Assembly: GCF_008831285.2 (NCBI RefSeq)
Contig: NC_045138.2
Span: forward strand, 29,113,934-29,177,933
Direction: 5' to 3'
Source of the DNA: Nymphaea colorata
Taxonomy: Eukaryota; Streptophyta; Magnoliopsida; Nymphaeales; Nymphaeaceae
DNA: 64,000 bases
The notes under the pieces are model-generated. The model worked only from the letters and a program-made list of their open reading frames with translations. It was not told the DNA's origin and did no database searches. A program made the translations under genes and the position numbers. The stretch's first letter is position 1. The number at the start of each line of letters is the position of its first letter. Positions 26,936 through 38,547 of this stretch are shown piece by piece.

Positions 26936-28637
26936 CCTTATACACCCTCAAATTATTGGCTCTCCATTGCTTCGAAAATGAAACGAAAGCCTCTCAACAA
27001 CGCCAAGTAGTTGACAACAAAGAGTGTTAAGTAGTCCAAAGTTTATGCATTGCACGAAAAAATCGAAATACCCACAAGGAATCCAGCAAGAAAAGGATCA
27101 TAGTAGATGTTTACATCAGACCAAAAAGAAGATCATTTATCCTGTAAAACCGACATAAGAAAATCCAGACAGCAGGTTAGCCCCTTTTTTCCAGAAATTT
27201 CCTCTTTGTTCCCATTGAAAAGTACCTGTGGCACCCCAAAACCCTCGTCTTCTTCTTTCTACTAGATCATCATGTTGTAGTTTGGTTGCAGTCTAATTGT
27301 TCCGGCGGCTCTCCTCTCCTGTCCTTCATTTACACATAAAGCACCTAATTATTCATAATTTTCGGAAAGCCGCCTAACTTGCCAGTTATAACATTTAGGT
27401 GCGGGTTCTTTGAGAGCCTGCTCCTGTCGACAAGTCTGTGCAGGAAGTAAATTGTTAAGGTTAGGAATTAGCCTAGTCCGACTAATTAAGATCCGACATT
27501 TACATATATTAGTTTCGGATTACTATTGGATTTCAGGGTCAATTTGTGCAGTACGTGAATTCTAACTCCGATGGAAAATGGCACACTGAATCTGAATCAA
27601 TTTGGTCACTGGATCCTATTTTCTTTACTAAATCCAACTAATGTTATTTGGATTTGGGTCAACCGTCAGTAAATGCAGCCACTCAAATTTGACTATCATC
27701 GGTCCAGCATAAACAGATCCAACCTAACCGCTGACAGACTAGAATTCTCTAAAGTTGCCACCTATGTGGGTCTAAAATGTATAAAGGCAGGTGTCTAGTT
27801 TGATTTATGTTGGCGTTATTTTCCTGTCTTAAGGTGGTAGAGTGCGACATCCAAATTGAAAGGTACAATGTTGCAGCTGAAGACTCCAAAGGCAGAAGGA
27901 ATGAAGAGGCCTTCGAACCTTTTTCGAGCGGTGAAATTAATAACTCTTGCTCACCCGAAAAGACTCGTTGTCTATGCATCCCTCGCTGACCAGATATGAT
28001 ATGCTAAACCTAATCAATGAAGTGATTGCTCTGTCACTTTACATACGTAGCCTGCACTCCAACTGTTTACATGTATTTATTTACTAAAATTGGAAGACCA
28101 GTTTATCAGGGAATTTATGACTCAAAGTAGTAAATTTACATTCCGCTTCCTGCTTACGGAATGAAGCCAAAGATTCGAGGCCTCGAGTTTGGTAAAGTGA
28201 CATTTTGCCATCTTGTCGTTTCTAATCGAGGAAACATCCCTCGAAATCTTCCCGAAAACAGAAGAAATAAAACCATTCCAAATCTTCTCTGATCTCACAA
28301 ACATACACTCGGCTTCAGTTTGCGCAAGAGGTGGTGCCCAGTATAGCACTACACCGACCCCTTTGGCTGTCGATGTTTTTATTTTCAATCTCTTTTTTTT
28401 ATTCAAGTTCTGCCAATCTCATTCATCGTGCAAATAAAGCATGAAAAAGACTTCAGTTCACTCTCTGAAATATACAGGAAAACAACAAGACATATACAAT
28501 CTAGAAAAAGGAAGCGATGTAAATAGATTCAATGAGACTGAACATGGCGCGGTCTTCGCTGACTGACTTCTTAGCATGCAAGCATAACGCAGGTCCTTTT
28601 GAGGCTCCCATCTTCCAACGTCAAAGCTCTGCAACTT

Positions 28638-31533
28638 CTACCCTTTTATCTGATATAATCGGTTAAGCCAAATTGAATGAAGAACCATATGAAATATGTC
28701 ATACTTGACAGGCTTTAGATGCCACAGGAAGTGCTTTTGAACTCTTTTCACCCCTGTCTGCAGCATAAGATACTTCTTCTCTGGGACTGATTGACAACAA
28801 TATTTCCTTCAAACTTGGGAATGTCCTTCTCAGGTATAATGACTGAAAAAGCATCCCAATTTAGGACTTCAAAGAAAGGTGGAACGAAATTGTCTGACAT
28901 AATTACAGGAACACACACATAGTAACCTCTAGGACAGATGCAGTACTTGCTAGATTTCATGTGTTCTATGTAGGAAACTTTGCTTGCGACTCCACGGGGC
29001 ATAGCTACATAGATTTTCATGTCAGTATCTTTCTTCTCCCATTGATTAAGCAAAATGGGTCTAAGATAACCATGCATTCGTCCAGCAAAGAAGGTGAGGA
29101 TTGGCCTTTGACATGCAGGCTTACCTCCAACATCCCTAAGAGGATTTTGTCCAGAACGAATGTTCGTCTGTGGAAAAGAAACATCTTTACCCAACTTGAA
29201 GAAGCCTTGTGAGACATCTGCATTGCATATAGCTTTTATTGCATTCTTTCGAAGTTCACGGTGCAACTTTGTTTCAAATGGTCCTTGAGAATCTAGATGA
29301 ATCAGAATGATATTTCAAGGAGAATTGCCTCAGGAGGTCAAGAGAAACAACAAGGCTATGTTCAACTGACAATAGGGAACAAAGTATATACCCAGTCATG
29401 GCAGGCAACAATAGAGTGATCAGCACCTCCAGTTCTATTCCGGAAACGATATTTTCTAGCCAGCATGTCAACGTAGTCTTTTAAGATACAGCTAAAGGAC
29501 TTACCCTATGTGAATTAGGTACATACAGTAACTCCCGCATCATGGAGGAACTGTAGGGCATGTAAAACATGTGAGTTTTTCTTGGGTCCTTGACAACAAA
29601 TCTTCTGTTCCCTTCCATCTGTTTCATAAACCATCCCTCAGAAGCATAAATGCCCCTGAAAAAGGGTTTGTGGAAAATGGGTTTGCTTCCTTCCTTATAG
29701 ATATAAACCTTGAACATTTGCTCCATTAGTTCGTAGCTCCTGAAACAAGGACAACAAAGTTCTTATCATCGACATGAGGGCAAAATTCTAGATGCAACTA
29801 AATTTCTTTAGGGAAAATAACCATAGTTTCACAGCATAATCTTCGAGTATCAGCTATAGATAGGAGGAACTTCAAGGAAGAAAATTGCATGTTTAGTTCA
29901 ACAGCATTTGCAGCAGAAATTTTTTCTAAATCGCAACAGGGACCATGGTGCGTGACATTTGAAATTCTAACAGCACACAACTGCGGTTTTCAATTAATGT
30001 ACCATACTGCAGTAGTTGACTTATGTTAGACCAAAAAAAGAAATCACATAGTTATAGTCTACTCTTTGAATACATGAGAAACAATGGTGGAAAACACTGC
30101 ATAGACTGTCTAAGATTTTTCTGAACGCTCATTAGAGACGGTCATGGTTTCAAAATGTCAATGAGATACAACTAAATATTCAGTTAATCTAGCACTCTGC
30201 AAGTTTAACAGCATATAATTTCATCAGGCAAAGATAGAAAAACCAGAACTGCTTTAGGCATAACAAAAGATCCTAAAGCATGAAACTTCAGATCTTTCCG
30301 TGTCGTGAATATTACATCTTGATTGCTATTCTTTACCAAGAATTCATGATGTGAAAAACAATCGGAATTCTGAATAACCAGCGCCAGTTGCAGACAAAGG
30401 TGTTAGTCATGTACCTCTTGAACATGGAGACATTACGCAATACTGGTGCATAAAGATCGCGATCGTTTCTTATCATAGGTGCATTTTGAATTTGTTTCCT
30501 TGCAGATAATAGCTCCTTGTCCCGTGGCGATGGCCACCGAGGTCTCTGCATAGGGAAAACCAAGTATGAGGAATAGATTCATCACGACGGCATCACGCAT
30601 GGACGTGGATTATGCTGTTGATCCATACCATAGAACCAGAAGGAATGCCATTCCAATCAACCATGTAAACGCTCTCAACAATCTTATTCCTCATTGTTAG
30701 GCGTGGAGTTAATGGGTCCATGGAATCGGGTCAGCAGCTCCATCGTCTCCTCCATGCGCTCCCTGTGAGCTTCCACAGCAGCCGTTACGTCCTTGGAAGT
30801 CACCTTGTATTTGTTAGCCATAGCTCTGATACCAGTGTTAGCCGCCTGCTAACAGAGGGCTATTACTCCTGCGAAAGCCCAGCCTTCACATCGGTCCTTA
30901 TATATACTGCGGTCCAATACATGGGATGGGTTTATTAAGACCTACCATCTACCCGACCCATTCCTAACAGACTTCACGCAGGGCAGATCCTGCCACCGCT
31001 GACCTGACTCCATGGACCCATTAACTCCACGCCCAACACTCATCCAGTGCTTTTGTCTCGGCTCATTGATAATCACTAAACCACCATGTAAGGCATAGCA
31101 AGTGTTCGTTTTGGAGCCTAACTCTACCTTTCTCACCCCCATGGATGATGACAAAATGGGAACAACTGGGGTCACTAGCAAAGTTCCTTTGATTTTCCCA
31201 TGACTTCGTCACTCTTAAAAGAAACGACTGGACATGATTCAGCAGCCGGAACAGTAGCTGCCCCTTTTCCATCTACATCCTTTCCTTCTTCTCTCTGTTC
31301 CTCTTGGATACCTCCATCCATACTCACAACTTCAGTTTCCTCCACTTCATCGTTAAAAATAAATGTACGATTAGAGTTACCAGAATCACTGAGTCCAGGG
31401 TTATAGGCACATGGACTTTGCTGTCAGGAAACAAAGAGCAGAAATTACTCAAATAAGAAATACTGCAAGATTGGAACACTAGCAGAAATGTTCCCAAGAT
31501 AACAACCACCAAAGTTAGCTTTCTGTGTTCCAT
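28638..31533 (-). pseudogene. GT47 pseudogene B (copy of gene D)
   Basis: This left-hand copy of gene D has the same four-exon layout from the ATG at 31533 (MEHRKLTLVVVILG). Exon 1 carries a 344-bp retroelement-derived insertion, and it lacks about 75 bp found in D (the GTPSSEYSAPEVTDFGEIND region), which also breaks the frame. Exon 2 is intact. Exon 3 has lost one base near 29490, giving a stop soon after SHRVSPLAVS. The exon 4 acceptor reads TTCTCAA where D has TTCTCAG. In exon 4, 36 bp are deleted, removing 12 residues (EVNSPRILEAIY) from the most conserved block. A 1-bp and a 4-bp insertion then shift the frame. Overall similarity to D remains very high, so decay is fairly recent. Confidence 0.93.
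30695..31038 (-). mobile_element. LTR-retroelement fragment with inverted end
   Basis: A 344-bp insertion in exon 1 of pseudogene B is flanked by a perfect 5-bp target duplication, CTCAT (30690-30694 and 31039-31043). Gene D has the empty site. On the minus strand it starts TGTTGGGCGTGG, has a TATATATA box and ends an LTR of about 203 bp in CTAACA (31038-30836). After one base comes TGGTATCAGAGC (30834-30823), the standard primer-binding site for initiator Met tRNA. An ATG at 30821 follows, with MANKYKVTSKDVTAAVEAHR and on for about 40 codons, a gag-like start. The sequence ends CACGCCTAACA, an inverted copy of about the first 30 bases of the LTR. There is no second LTR, polymerase or polypurine tract. 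It may be a TRIM-like or aberrantly reverse-transcribed element. Confidence 0.82.
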
Positions 31534-31749
31534 TATGGGTGCTTCCTTGTCATCTGTACAGCAACCTCCATGGAGCAAACAACCCCAAAACCTTTCCCAG
31601 AAGAGGGGAAAACAATAGTCATACTGCAAAAAGCAATCATGATCACAAAAAAACCAACAAGAACAAAATGTACAGATACCCATTTCCTAAAACAGTATAG
31701 CGTGAGACAACTACAAAGAGAAAGTGAAGGACAAACCTGAAAAGAAATC

Positions 31750-32056
31750 AGGGCTGCAATGCAAACTGAATCACTCCAACCACTGCAAAGATCAAAGACA
31801 GTGAAAAATGAGGATTTAAAGATACTCATTTCAGGAAAATTGTGGACGATATCCGCTACAGATGCATATTGAAGAGTAACCAAAGCTGCTTCCTTTAGAT
31901 ATTCTCGAGCCCCAAGTATGCTCACGAAGAATGAGTCGACTTTCTTACTTCAGAGTTCAGACCCCTACAATCTGGTCCTCTAAAAAACATTAAAGAGAAA
32001 ATGGAGGTCGTGGTAGGCAGTGGTGTGCCCCACTCATTGGGAAAGGGTCGTTAACC
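31750..32056 (-). other. Conserved leader upstream of pseudogene B
   Basis: This stretch matches the region upstream of gene D (about 57005-57320) with few differences, as well as the coding exons do. On the minus strand, CAG|GTTTGT near 31735 and an acceptor-like TGTACAG about 20 bp before the ATG could bound an intron in the 5' untranslated region. The splice assignment is inference. Confidence 0.4.
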
Positions 32057-33527
32057 TCATCTCCTCTAAAATCTGTCCCTCTCTCTTTCTAGATCTCTCT
32101 CTGAGTGCCAGGCCTGTCATGTCGTTGGCCCTGCCATAAAGTACCTCTGTAAGAGTTTCCGTACGCCATTTCCGTTCGATCAGTGCATCATACTTAGGAA
32201 CGACACCTGAAAGTCCAGTCACTAGTGGAACTGCACTGGCGGTTAACCGCATACTGCAGATCTCCGGATTCTGGTTACGTGGGAAGGGTTGATAAACATT
32301 TCAAGAGTTTTACACTTCGACTCAACTCTTGATCAAGAATATTGGGATAAACACTTACGCCTAAAATTTGGGTTCGCAGGTTTTTTAAATCTTATTGCCA
32401 GTCCACTGAATGAGAATCATGCTAGAAATCAGACCGTAGCAAGTTGCCTTTGAGTGTTTTACTGCTGGAACAATTCAAGTATGACCTACGATACACAGAG
32501 GAATGAGAATAAACAGAAAAGAGAGCACTTTCTCTCACCCTGACTCACACCCTCATCATCATCACCTTTGACAGCTCCCAATGTTTGTCCGGTCAGTGTT
32601 CGAGAGGATGCAAACGTTTGCAGGAGGATCATCATTTTAAGAACCTCAAATATGGCTTCTGAGTCAAATTTTTTGCACCGTACATTAGATTATATAAAGA
32701 TTTAAAAGTTAGATGAAAATTTGACAATAGGGAAAGGCAAAAGGATTGTTTTTTCTTCATAGCATTAGATCCTATCTACATATCCAAAAAGACTTGATTA
32801 AAGAGGCGCTTCTTATGCTCTTAAATCTCAACCATGGAAAGCAGATAGCTGGGGCGTCCTGAATCTTGCAGTTGAATACGCATTTGGGAGCATTATCCAG
32901 CCAGCATATCATCTTTTCTTTGGTCTTCCCACTGAGAGGCTAGATAAGATTCTTTATTTACTTCATCTGCACACGCTTATGCAACTTGGTTCAACAGATT
33001 CTTCAAATTTCTAGTACCTGATCATGCTTATTGAAAAATGACAATGGAGAATCTTTAAGGTCTTCAGTTTCTATCCAATAAAAACTACTTTGCAATTGTA
33101 TGGCTCTCCTAGGAGGAAAACAGTATGTATAATATATCATAGAGAGAGTGAACACCTTTGTTCAGGGAGATCTGATCAGTTAAATATTGTGGAAAAAACA
33201 TTAGCATCTGAGCTCTTCTCTGAAATTTATCTCCTTGAAATTAAGACCGGTGAAATAAAGTGTTATTTAGCACATAATGAACTATGTGAAAATATATTTC
33301 TCAGCATGTTTTTTTGAAACGGAATACAAATAATGTCTTCATTTATTACATCTACCGGCCTGGGGAAAACATCAGCTCAATAATTAGATTTTCTAAGTCC
33401 TAACAATAATAAATCAACTTCTATCAGCCCATTTTCTTTAGCCAGCTGAAGATTGTTGTTGCATGCTTCAAACTCCCATCGCATTTTATTTCTCCATAAA
33501 TTGTACTCTGGCCACTGCAATGCCTTC
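32057..33527. other. Intergenic spacer with an unassigned ORF remnant
   Basis: This lies between the end of the left duplicated block and the stop of the lysine-rich gene. It contains the unexplained coding-like stretch at 32802-33014, listed separately. Otherwise I see no gene. Confidence 0.5.
32802..33014 (+). pseudogene. Unassigned coding-like remnant, about 70 residues
   Basis: The frame is open from a TAA at 32799 to a TAG at 33012-33014 and reads, in part, PWKADSWGVLNLAVEYAFGS, then PAYHLFFGLPTERLDKILYL, then LHLHTLMQLG. The composition, with Trp and regular hydrophobic spacing, looks like real protein. There is no start codon near the beginning and no recognisable partner exon. I do not recognise the family. 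It may be an exon remnant or a gene fragment carried in by a transposon. Confidence 0.35.
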
Positions 33528-35504
33528 TCACTTCAGTTTTGCTTTCTTGGGTTTCATAATCAAGTCATCATCATCATCATCATAATCAAATATGCTTCTC
33601 CTGGCCTTCAAGTCACCATTTTTTGCCATAGGTGGTCTTTGGGAGAGCTCGGGGTTTTGCTTCATTGTGTTTACTTTGGTTGGAGCTGAATTTGTTTTGG
33701 CTGGGATTGCATTTGCTTTGACTGGAGCAGCACTTGTTTTGATTGGAGCTGTATTTGTTCTGGCTGGAGCTGTGTTTGTTCTGGCTGGAGCTGTATTTGT
33801 TCTGGCTGGACCTGTATTTGTTCGGATTGGAGTTGTATTTGTTTTTATCGGAGTTCCCATTCTTTGTTGTTTCTGCCTCTTTTGCTTTTTCTCATATGCT
33901 TTCCTTGCTCTTTCAGGTGACAACAGGCCATGCTCCATCATCCTGCCAACGGAAGAAGCATTTAGTACCTCATAGCTGTTAAAAAATTCTCCACAATTGA
34001 TCGTGACAATTGGCCCTTTCTAGCTTGTTGTGCTCATCAGTCTAAATCTATGACATGGTGAGATGCTATCTAGAGGCATGACATGGATGGCATGGGCCAA
34101 ACATGCTTGCATGTATAGAGCCATCATTTCAATAAATTTTAACAGTTTAAAATACATTCCATAATAATCAAATAGGCATTATTGCATTCACTAAGTGAAT
34201 GTTTTTCTACTTTATTCATGTCCCTTATTCCTATTACTCAAAAAAGATTTCCATGTCAGCCTGCTAAATCATACTTGTCTTTGTGATGAGACCAAAATAT
34301 TCTTTAATGTGAAAATGACCAGCCTCACTTCTCCCTATTAGTAAGACCATGATGTTGCGTAAGAAGCATTCTATGTTGGTAGGTTCACATTATTAATGCT
34401 ACTTGCTGGAGTGACTTGTCTTCTCCAAAGACATGCTGCAAAGGAACTCTACCAGATGCTTTATCATGTATTTTCCAATAGAACAACCATATTCAAAGAG
34501 ATGAATGTGGTGCTCTTGGAGATGATGAGGCAAAGTCCTAGTGGCCTTGTCGAGGGTATTGATCCCCAGAAGCAGCCAGATAACCCTGGAAAACAAAATT
34601 TTGGAGACAGTGTTTGGTAGTTCAGAAAGGAGACTAGCTTGACACTGTAATTTTAATTTTGCATCATGGCCTCTAGAAAGGGGACCACGATTAAAACTCA
34701 TAGTCAGTAGAGCCAACTAAAATATCAGTGCAAAAATTCGGCGACAACCAGACTGTAATGTTCTTGGTTCTAGCGTCAAAAAAGACAGCAAAGTGCTTCC
34801 TTCCCAAAGATGTCCACTTTCAATCCCCATTAACAGACACGCACGTCAAGGCAGAAACAAACTGTAAGGAAAATCAAAAGAAAGAAAACAGACCAAAATT
34901 CTGCCATTTCACTCTCTGGTCTCTGTTTCATCAACGATTCGTAGAAGATCCTCAACGGTTCCCTCTGCTCAGAAGATGAGGGAAGGGGCAGTCAGTAATT
35001 GGCAGCATACTCAGCCTTTTTAACCCCAAAACGCAACCGAAGAAAAGGGGAAAAGTAGAAAACAAAGTTAAAGGACAGATCCCCGCAAAACTGTAAGAGA
35101 TCATTATACCTGTTCAGGTGGATCATATTTCTGGCCAGGCAAAGTGTACACCTTCTTCTCTGACTTTGTCTTCACAGAGCTAACGCTTTTGGAAGAACTC
35201 CCAGAAGTTTTGCCCTTGATCTACAGAACAAAGAATTATCAAACACCAATCATGAAAAGGACCAAGAATCATCAAAATCCAACCAAACGGTAAACAAAAA
35301 CCACCCCTTTATAAAAGATCAAGACGGTACCTCTGGTTTTGAGACATTATGCACTGATTTGCTCTTGGCATCTCCACTCTGCCTATTTGATGAGCTCTCC
35401 ACCTTCTTGTTGATGACCACAACTCCCTTTGGCCTTACGGAGCCATCATCCTTGATTGGTGGCCTCAATTTCACAAGATTTGCTCTGGCCTCAGCAGCAG
35501 CCAT
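33528..35504 (-). CDS. Conserved plant lysine-rich protein, unknown function
   Basis: Four exons (35331-35504, 35110-35220, 34894-34964, 33528-33942) with GT-AG borders and consistent phases give 256 residues. The order is an N-terminal MAAAEARANLVKLRPPIKDD, a Ser/Lys-rich linker, the block KKVYTLPGQKYDPPEQ, the block REPLRIFYESLMKQRPESEM ending AEFW across the last intron, and MMEHGLLSPERARKAYEKKQ. Then come about nine 7-residue repeats of the form xxP(A/I)(R/K)TN, an Asp run (YDDDDDDL) and a basic end KPKKAKLK. I recall similar proteins in other plants with the same central blocks and no assigned function. The charge pattern suggests a nuclear or nucleolar protein, by inference. Its last exon was partly copied to 22575-23378. 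Confidence 0.85.
33667..33863 (-). repeat. 21-bp coding minisatellite
   Basis: About nine in-frame 21-bp units encode heptads such as TAPARTN, TGPARTN, TAPIKTS, AAPVKAN and SAPTKVN inside the last exon of the lysine-rich gene. The central units are nearly identical at DNA level. The truncated copy at 22575 has fewer units, so the array has changed length since duplication. Confidence 0.9.
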
Positions 35505-38500
35505 GCCTGGAACTGCCCTACCTTACGCTTCTTTCCTGATGCTCATTACCTCCAATCTACCTAGTCAATCTTCGGACGACCTACAGATCGGTGCGGGAGC
35601 CGAATCTGTTCAAAATCGTTCTAGTTCTTTTTCCCCTTTTCTATTTTCCGTGCTTCTTTGACCATGGCATGTTTATATAGAGAGAGAAAGGGGGATGGCT
35701 TGGACTCGGAGTCATCATTTTGAGAATTTCTTTCTTCCCAGTTTTCATTTGTCTGGATAAAAGGGGAAAAAAATAAATGTGGGTTATCCGTTTACCTGCT
35801 TTGTAACCACTTTTGATGTGTAAAAACGGAAAAAAATGCTTCATGTTTTCCATTTGTGGCATGATTTCGCCTCCCCATTTTTCTTCCCTCTTTCCTAGCT
35901 GATGACCGCATCTATGTGTCTGACGACACGCTTGGCCGTGCAATCCGGTCTCTTGGTCAGGTTCTTATCTCTTCTCTGCTGCCACTTCCCACGTTATCCT
36001 ATTCTTCAGGTCAAATCTACCGCAGTTAATTCATCAGAGTACCGCTTTCATCGTGTGCGGCGCTCGGTCGCCTATCTCGAAGCGCTTTGGTCAGTGGCCG
36101 TAAGTAATGTCTTAACGAACTTTTATGCTTCGAGGATGACTCCACTGTCAAGGGGCGCTGATGATGACGACGATGATTTTGAGGATGACCTTTTTTTAGT
36201 TGGTGAAGATCACCGTGTGAATCCAACCTGGTTGATGCACTAGAATCAATCATGTTAGATCCTGATTTTAGCGTCAAAACATATTTCCTTTAAACTAAAA
36301 TTACTTTTTCGTGTTGTAAATGACATCTCTACGAGCCAAAACTAAAAGTGGTTGCTGCTTTTTCAACCTTACGACATGGGCTCATGGGCGGAGGAGCCCA
36401 TTGTATTAGACAACGTACATGAAGGGGCTTTATTCACTCTGGTGGTCGAATACTATCTACTCGTCCGGTTCATGCTTAATCTGAAACTTTAATTTGCGAT
36501 TACATGTCAAATTTGATTAACTTTCAGCATACCAAAGGGTATATTTATATGGTTTCCAACGCATTTTTTTTTATGTCATCGTGGGTTGCTTATATTGTTG
36601 TTCACCAACAAAATCCATTAGTTGGCACAACGGCTTGGGGTTCTTAGCGGTCAATCTTCAATTTCAATCTCTTTTGTTGCAGAAAAGAGGTCACCAACAC
36701 ACAAGTTAAAGCGCGGCAATGAGGGTGGCACTTTAAATGCCTTGATATTAAACTTGATTATTTCGCACTCCAGGATTCATGTGTGACACTCTATCTGAGC
36801 ATTCAAACTAGGCTCTTAAGTCGTTAAGCTGGAGTAAAGTATGAACTCAAATTCCAATAGTGGGTATAAACTGGTAGGCAGATTTGGCTTAGCCCCAAGT
36901 TGCCATTTAAAAAGAAAAAGTTAAAAAGAAAGAAAAGGGAAAATATGAAGCCACCACCCAATGTGCCAGTTCAACGAGGACGTTTAAAATTTTGTTAAGC
37001 CCTTCACCACAGGGTAAAAAGAATGATGATTGGACGCATGCGTAGCTCAGGAACGTTAATTGATTCCCTTGTATAAAAAAGAATAATACAACGAAAAAAG
37101 CATGCTTCTCTTTGAATCCTCTCATGTTGGCCATGTTTACTTTTCTTATTCAGCTTCAAAATATATATGTTAATTCACCTGTGCTCAATCAAACTGATAT
37201 CTTCTTCCACTATATATATATATTTGATAATCATGTCGGAATACTCGTTGGCTTTGATATTTGTTAAGGACGTATATTTTTCTATTTTTGTCATAAATTC
37301 AACAAGAGGCCCAGGCGTTTCATGACAATTATTTTTTTCAGATGATTTGTTTTCCTTGTGATCGATAAGAGTAAAAATTGCATGAAAGATGTGTCTGTCC
37401 GCCCCAAGGCGGACTTTTCCTAAGTTTTAGCCATGTGAGTTCAAAATGTATCATTCATTTAGTGTACTTTGTAATATTTTTCAACGTTATCAAATGCCCC
37501 CTAATCAACATCGTTCTCTAAGTAACTTTTTTTTTTTTTTACAATTTTAATTGCATGACCCTCATGCGTAAAGAACCTGCACAAAATATTTTAGAGTTTT
37601 ATTGTGTACAAGTACACGGTTTGAAAATTTATAAGTATACTGTTTGTGCAATAATTAACTAAAGTTATGTGGATAGAAGAAATCTGCTTGGGTTTTCCAT
37701 ATTTCTTCTTTCGCTTTGCTTTCCGCTCGGCACTTCTTTTCTAGTCCCATCGTCCATTCTAATGCAACATTTTATTTTCCATATTCGATTTTTCACCTAA
37801 TCCATTTCAGGCGTGTTTGAATCATGGAACATTCGTGACAATATATGTATTTTGCATCTATCTTTCCATGGAATATAATGGTCAATGAGGATAGCTAATT
37901 GGTCAGGAGAGTTTTTTTGCTTCAAGAAAAGTGGGGGAAAGACGAACTTTGTTTGACTGTTTATCGAAAAGAAGTAATCCAGGACAAGAGCAACCTGAGA
38001 TAACTTCGCCATGCCTTCATGTATGCATATAGTTGTCAGCAGTTAAGATTGGAATACAGGTTTAATTCGACCTCCTCACAACAAATTTCTGGTTTCGCTC
38101 CTGCATACACGGATAGCTGCATAGCTCTAGATGAATTGATCTGCATGGTACAAGGGAAACACAAAGGCATTGCGTAACGAAAATGCTCTTTCTGCGAGGC
38201 CACTATGTTTCTAATCGTTAGTGCTTGGTGACCCGCGCCACCACCGTCTCTGGCCACCCCCATTTTCCCCTCTTTTCTTCTCCCACCGGCGACCTCTCCT
38301 GTCGGCGGTCTCCTGTTGGTAAAAAATAGTTCTCTCTCTCTCCCTCTGTGGCAAACTGCGTTGGCCACGCAGTCCTTGGATATGAACACTGGAGTTGCTA
38401 ATGCCAGCTTTCCTGGGTTACCTGCGTGTCCCATAGGGGGATGGGCAAAATGGTAATCTTCTAGAGAGACGACGGCCTAGAATTCGAGGGAGAGAGAACC

Positions 38501-38547
38501 GATGTTTTAGGCAATCGGGCTGCATTCCTCTCTTTAAAATTTCACAT
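35505..38547. other. Intergenic region between divergent genes
   Basis: This holds the 5' flank of the lysine-rich gene on the left and of the tRNase Z gene on the right. Short open frames near 35902-36243 and 38036-38434 have no recognisable domain. I see no RNA gene or transposon boundary in it. Confidence 0.5.

Larger units (their letters stand above)
25111..32056. repeat. Left copy of ~7-kb segmental duplication
   Basis: Collinear and in the same orientation as about 50219-57320. Shared sequence starts at caattttaccaaccgagggg in both copies and covers GT47 exons, introns, the spacer between the two genes and the leader of the second gene. It fades just after the shared phrase gggaaagggtcgtt (32039-32052 and 57301-57314). 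Copy-specific insertions (26235-26845 and 30695-31038 here; about 53704-53864 on the right) and deletions interrupt it. Genes in this copy are broken. Confidence 0.92.

Noticed and set aside
30333-30563. Separate small gene at exon 2 of pseudogene B
   Set aside because: It matches exon 2 of gene D exactly in place and phase, so it is a surviving exon of the pseudogene, not a gene of its own.
33592-33975. A 127-codon plus-strand frame rich in Val, Leu, Ala and Phe that looks like a membrane protein
   Set aside because: It is the antisense reading of the Thr/Pro/Ala/Arg heptad repeats in the last exon of the lysine-rich gene; the repeats force a hydrophobic pattern on the other strand.
34396-34620. 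Small frame in intron 3 of the lysine-rich gene, also present at 23134-23328
   Set aside because: Its presence in both copies is explained by segmental duplication of the intron. The two versions differ by a frameshift and have no domain.
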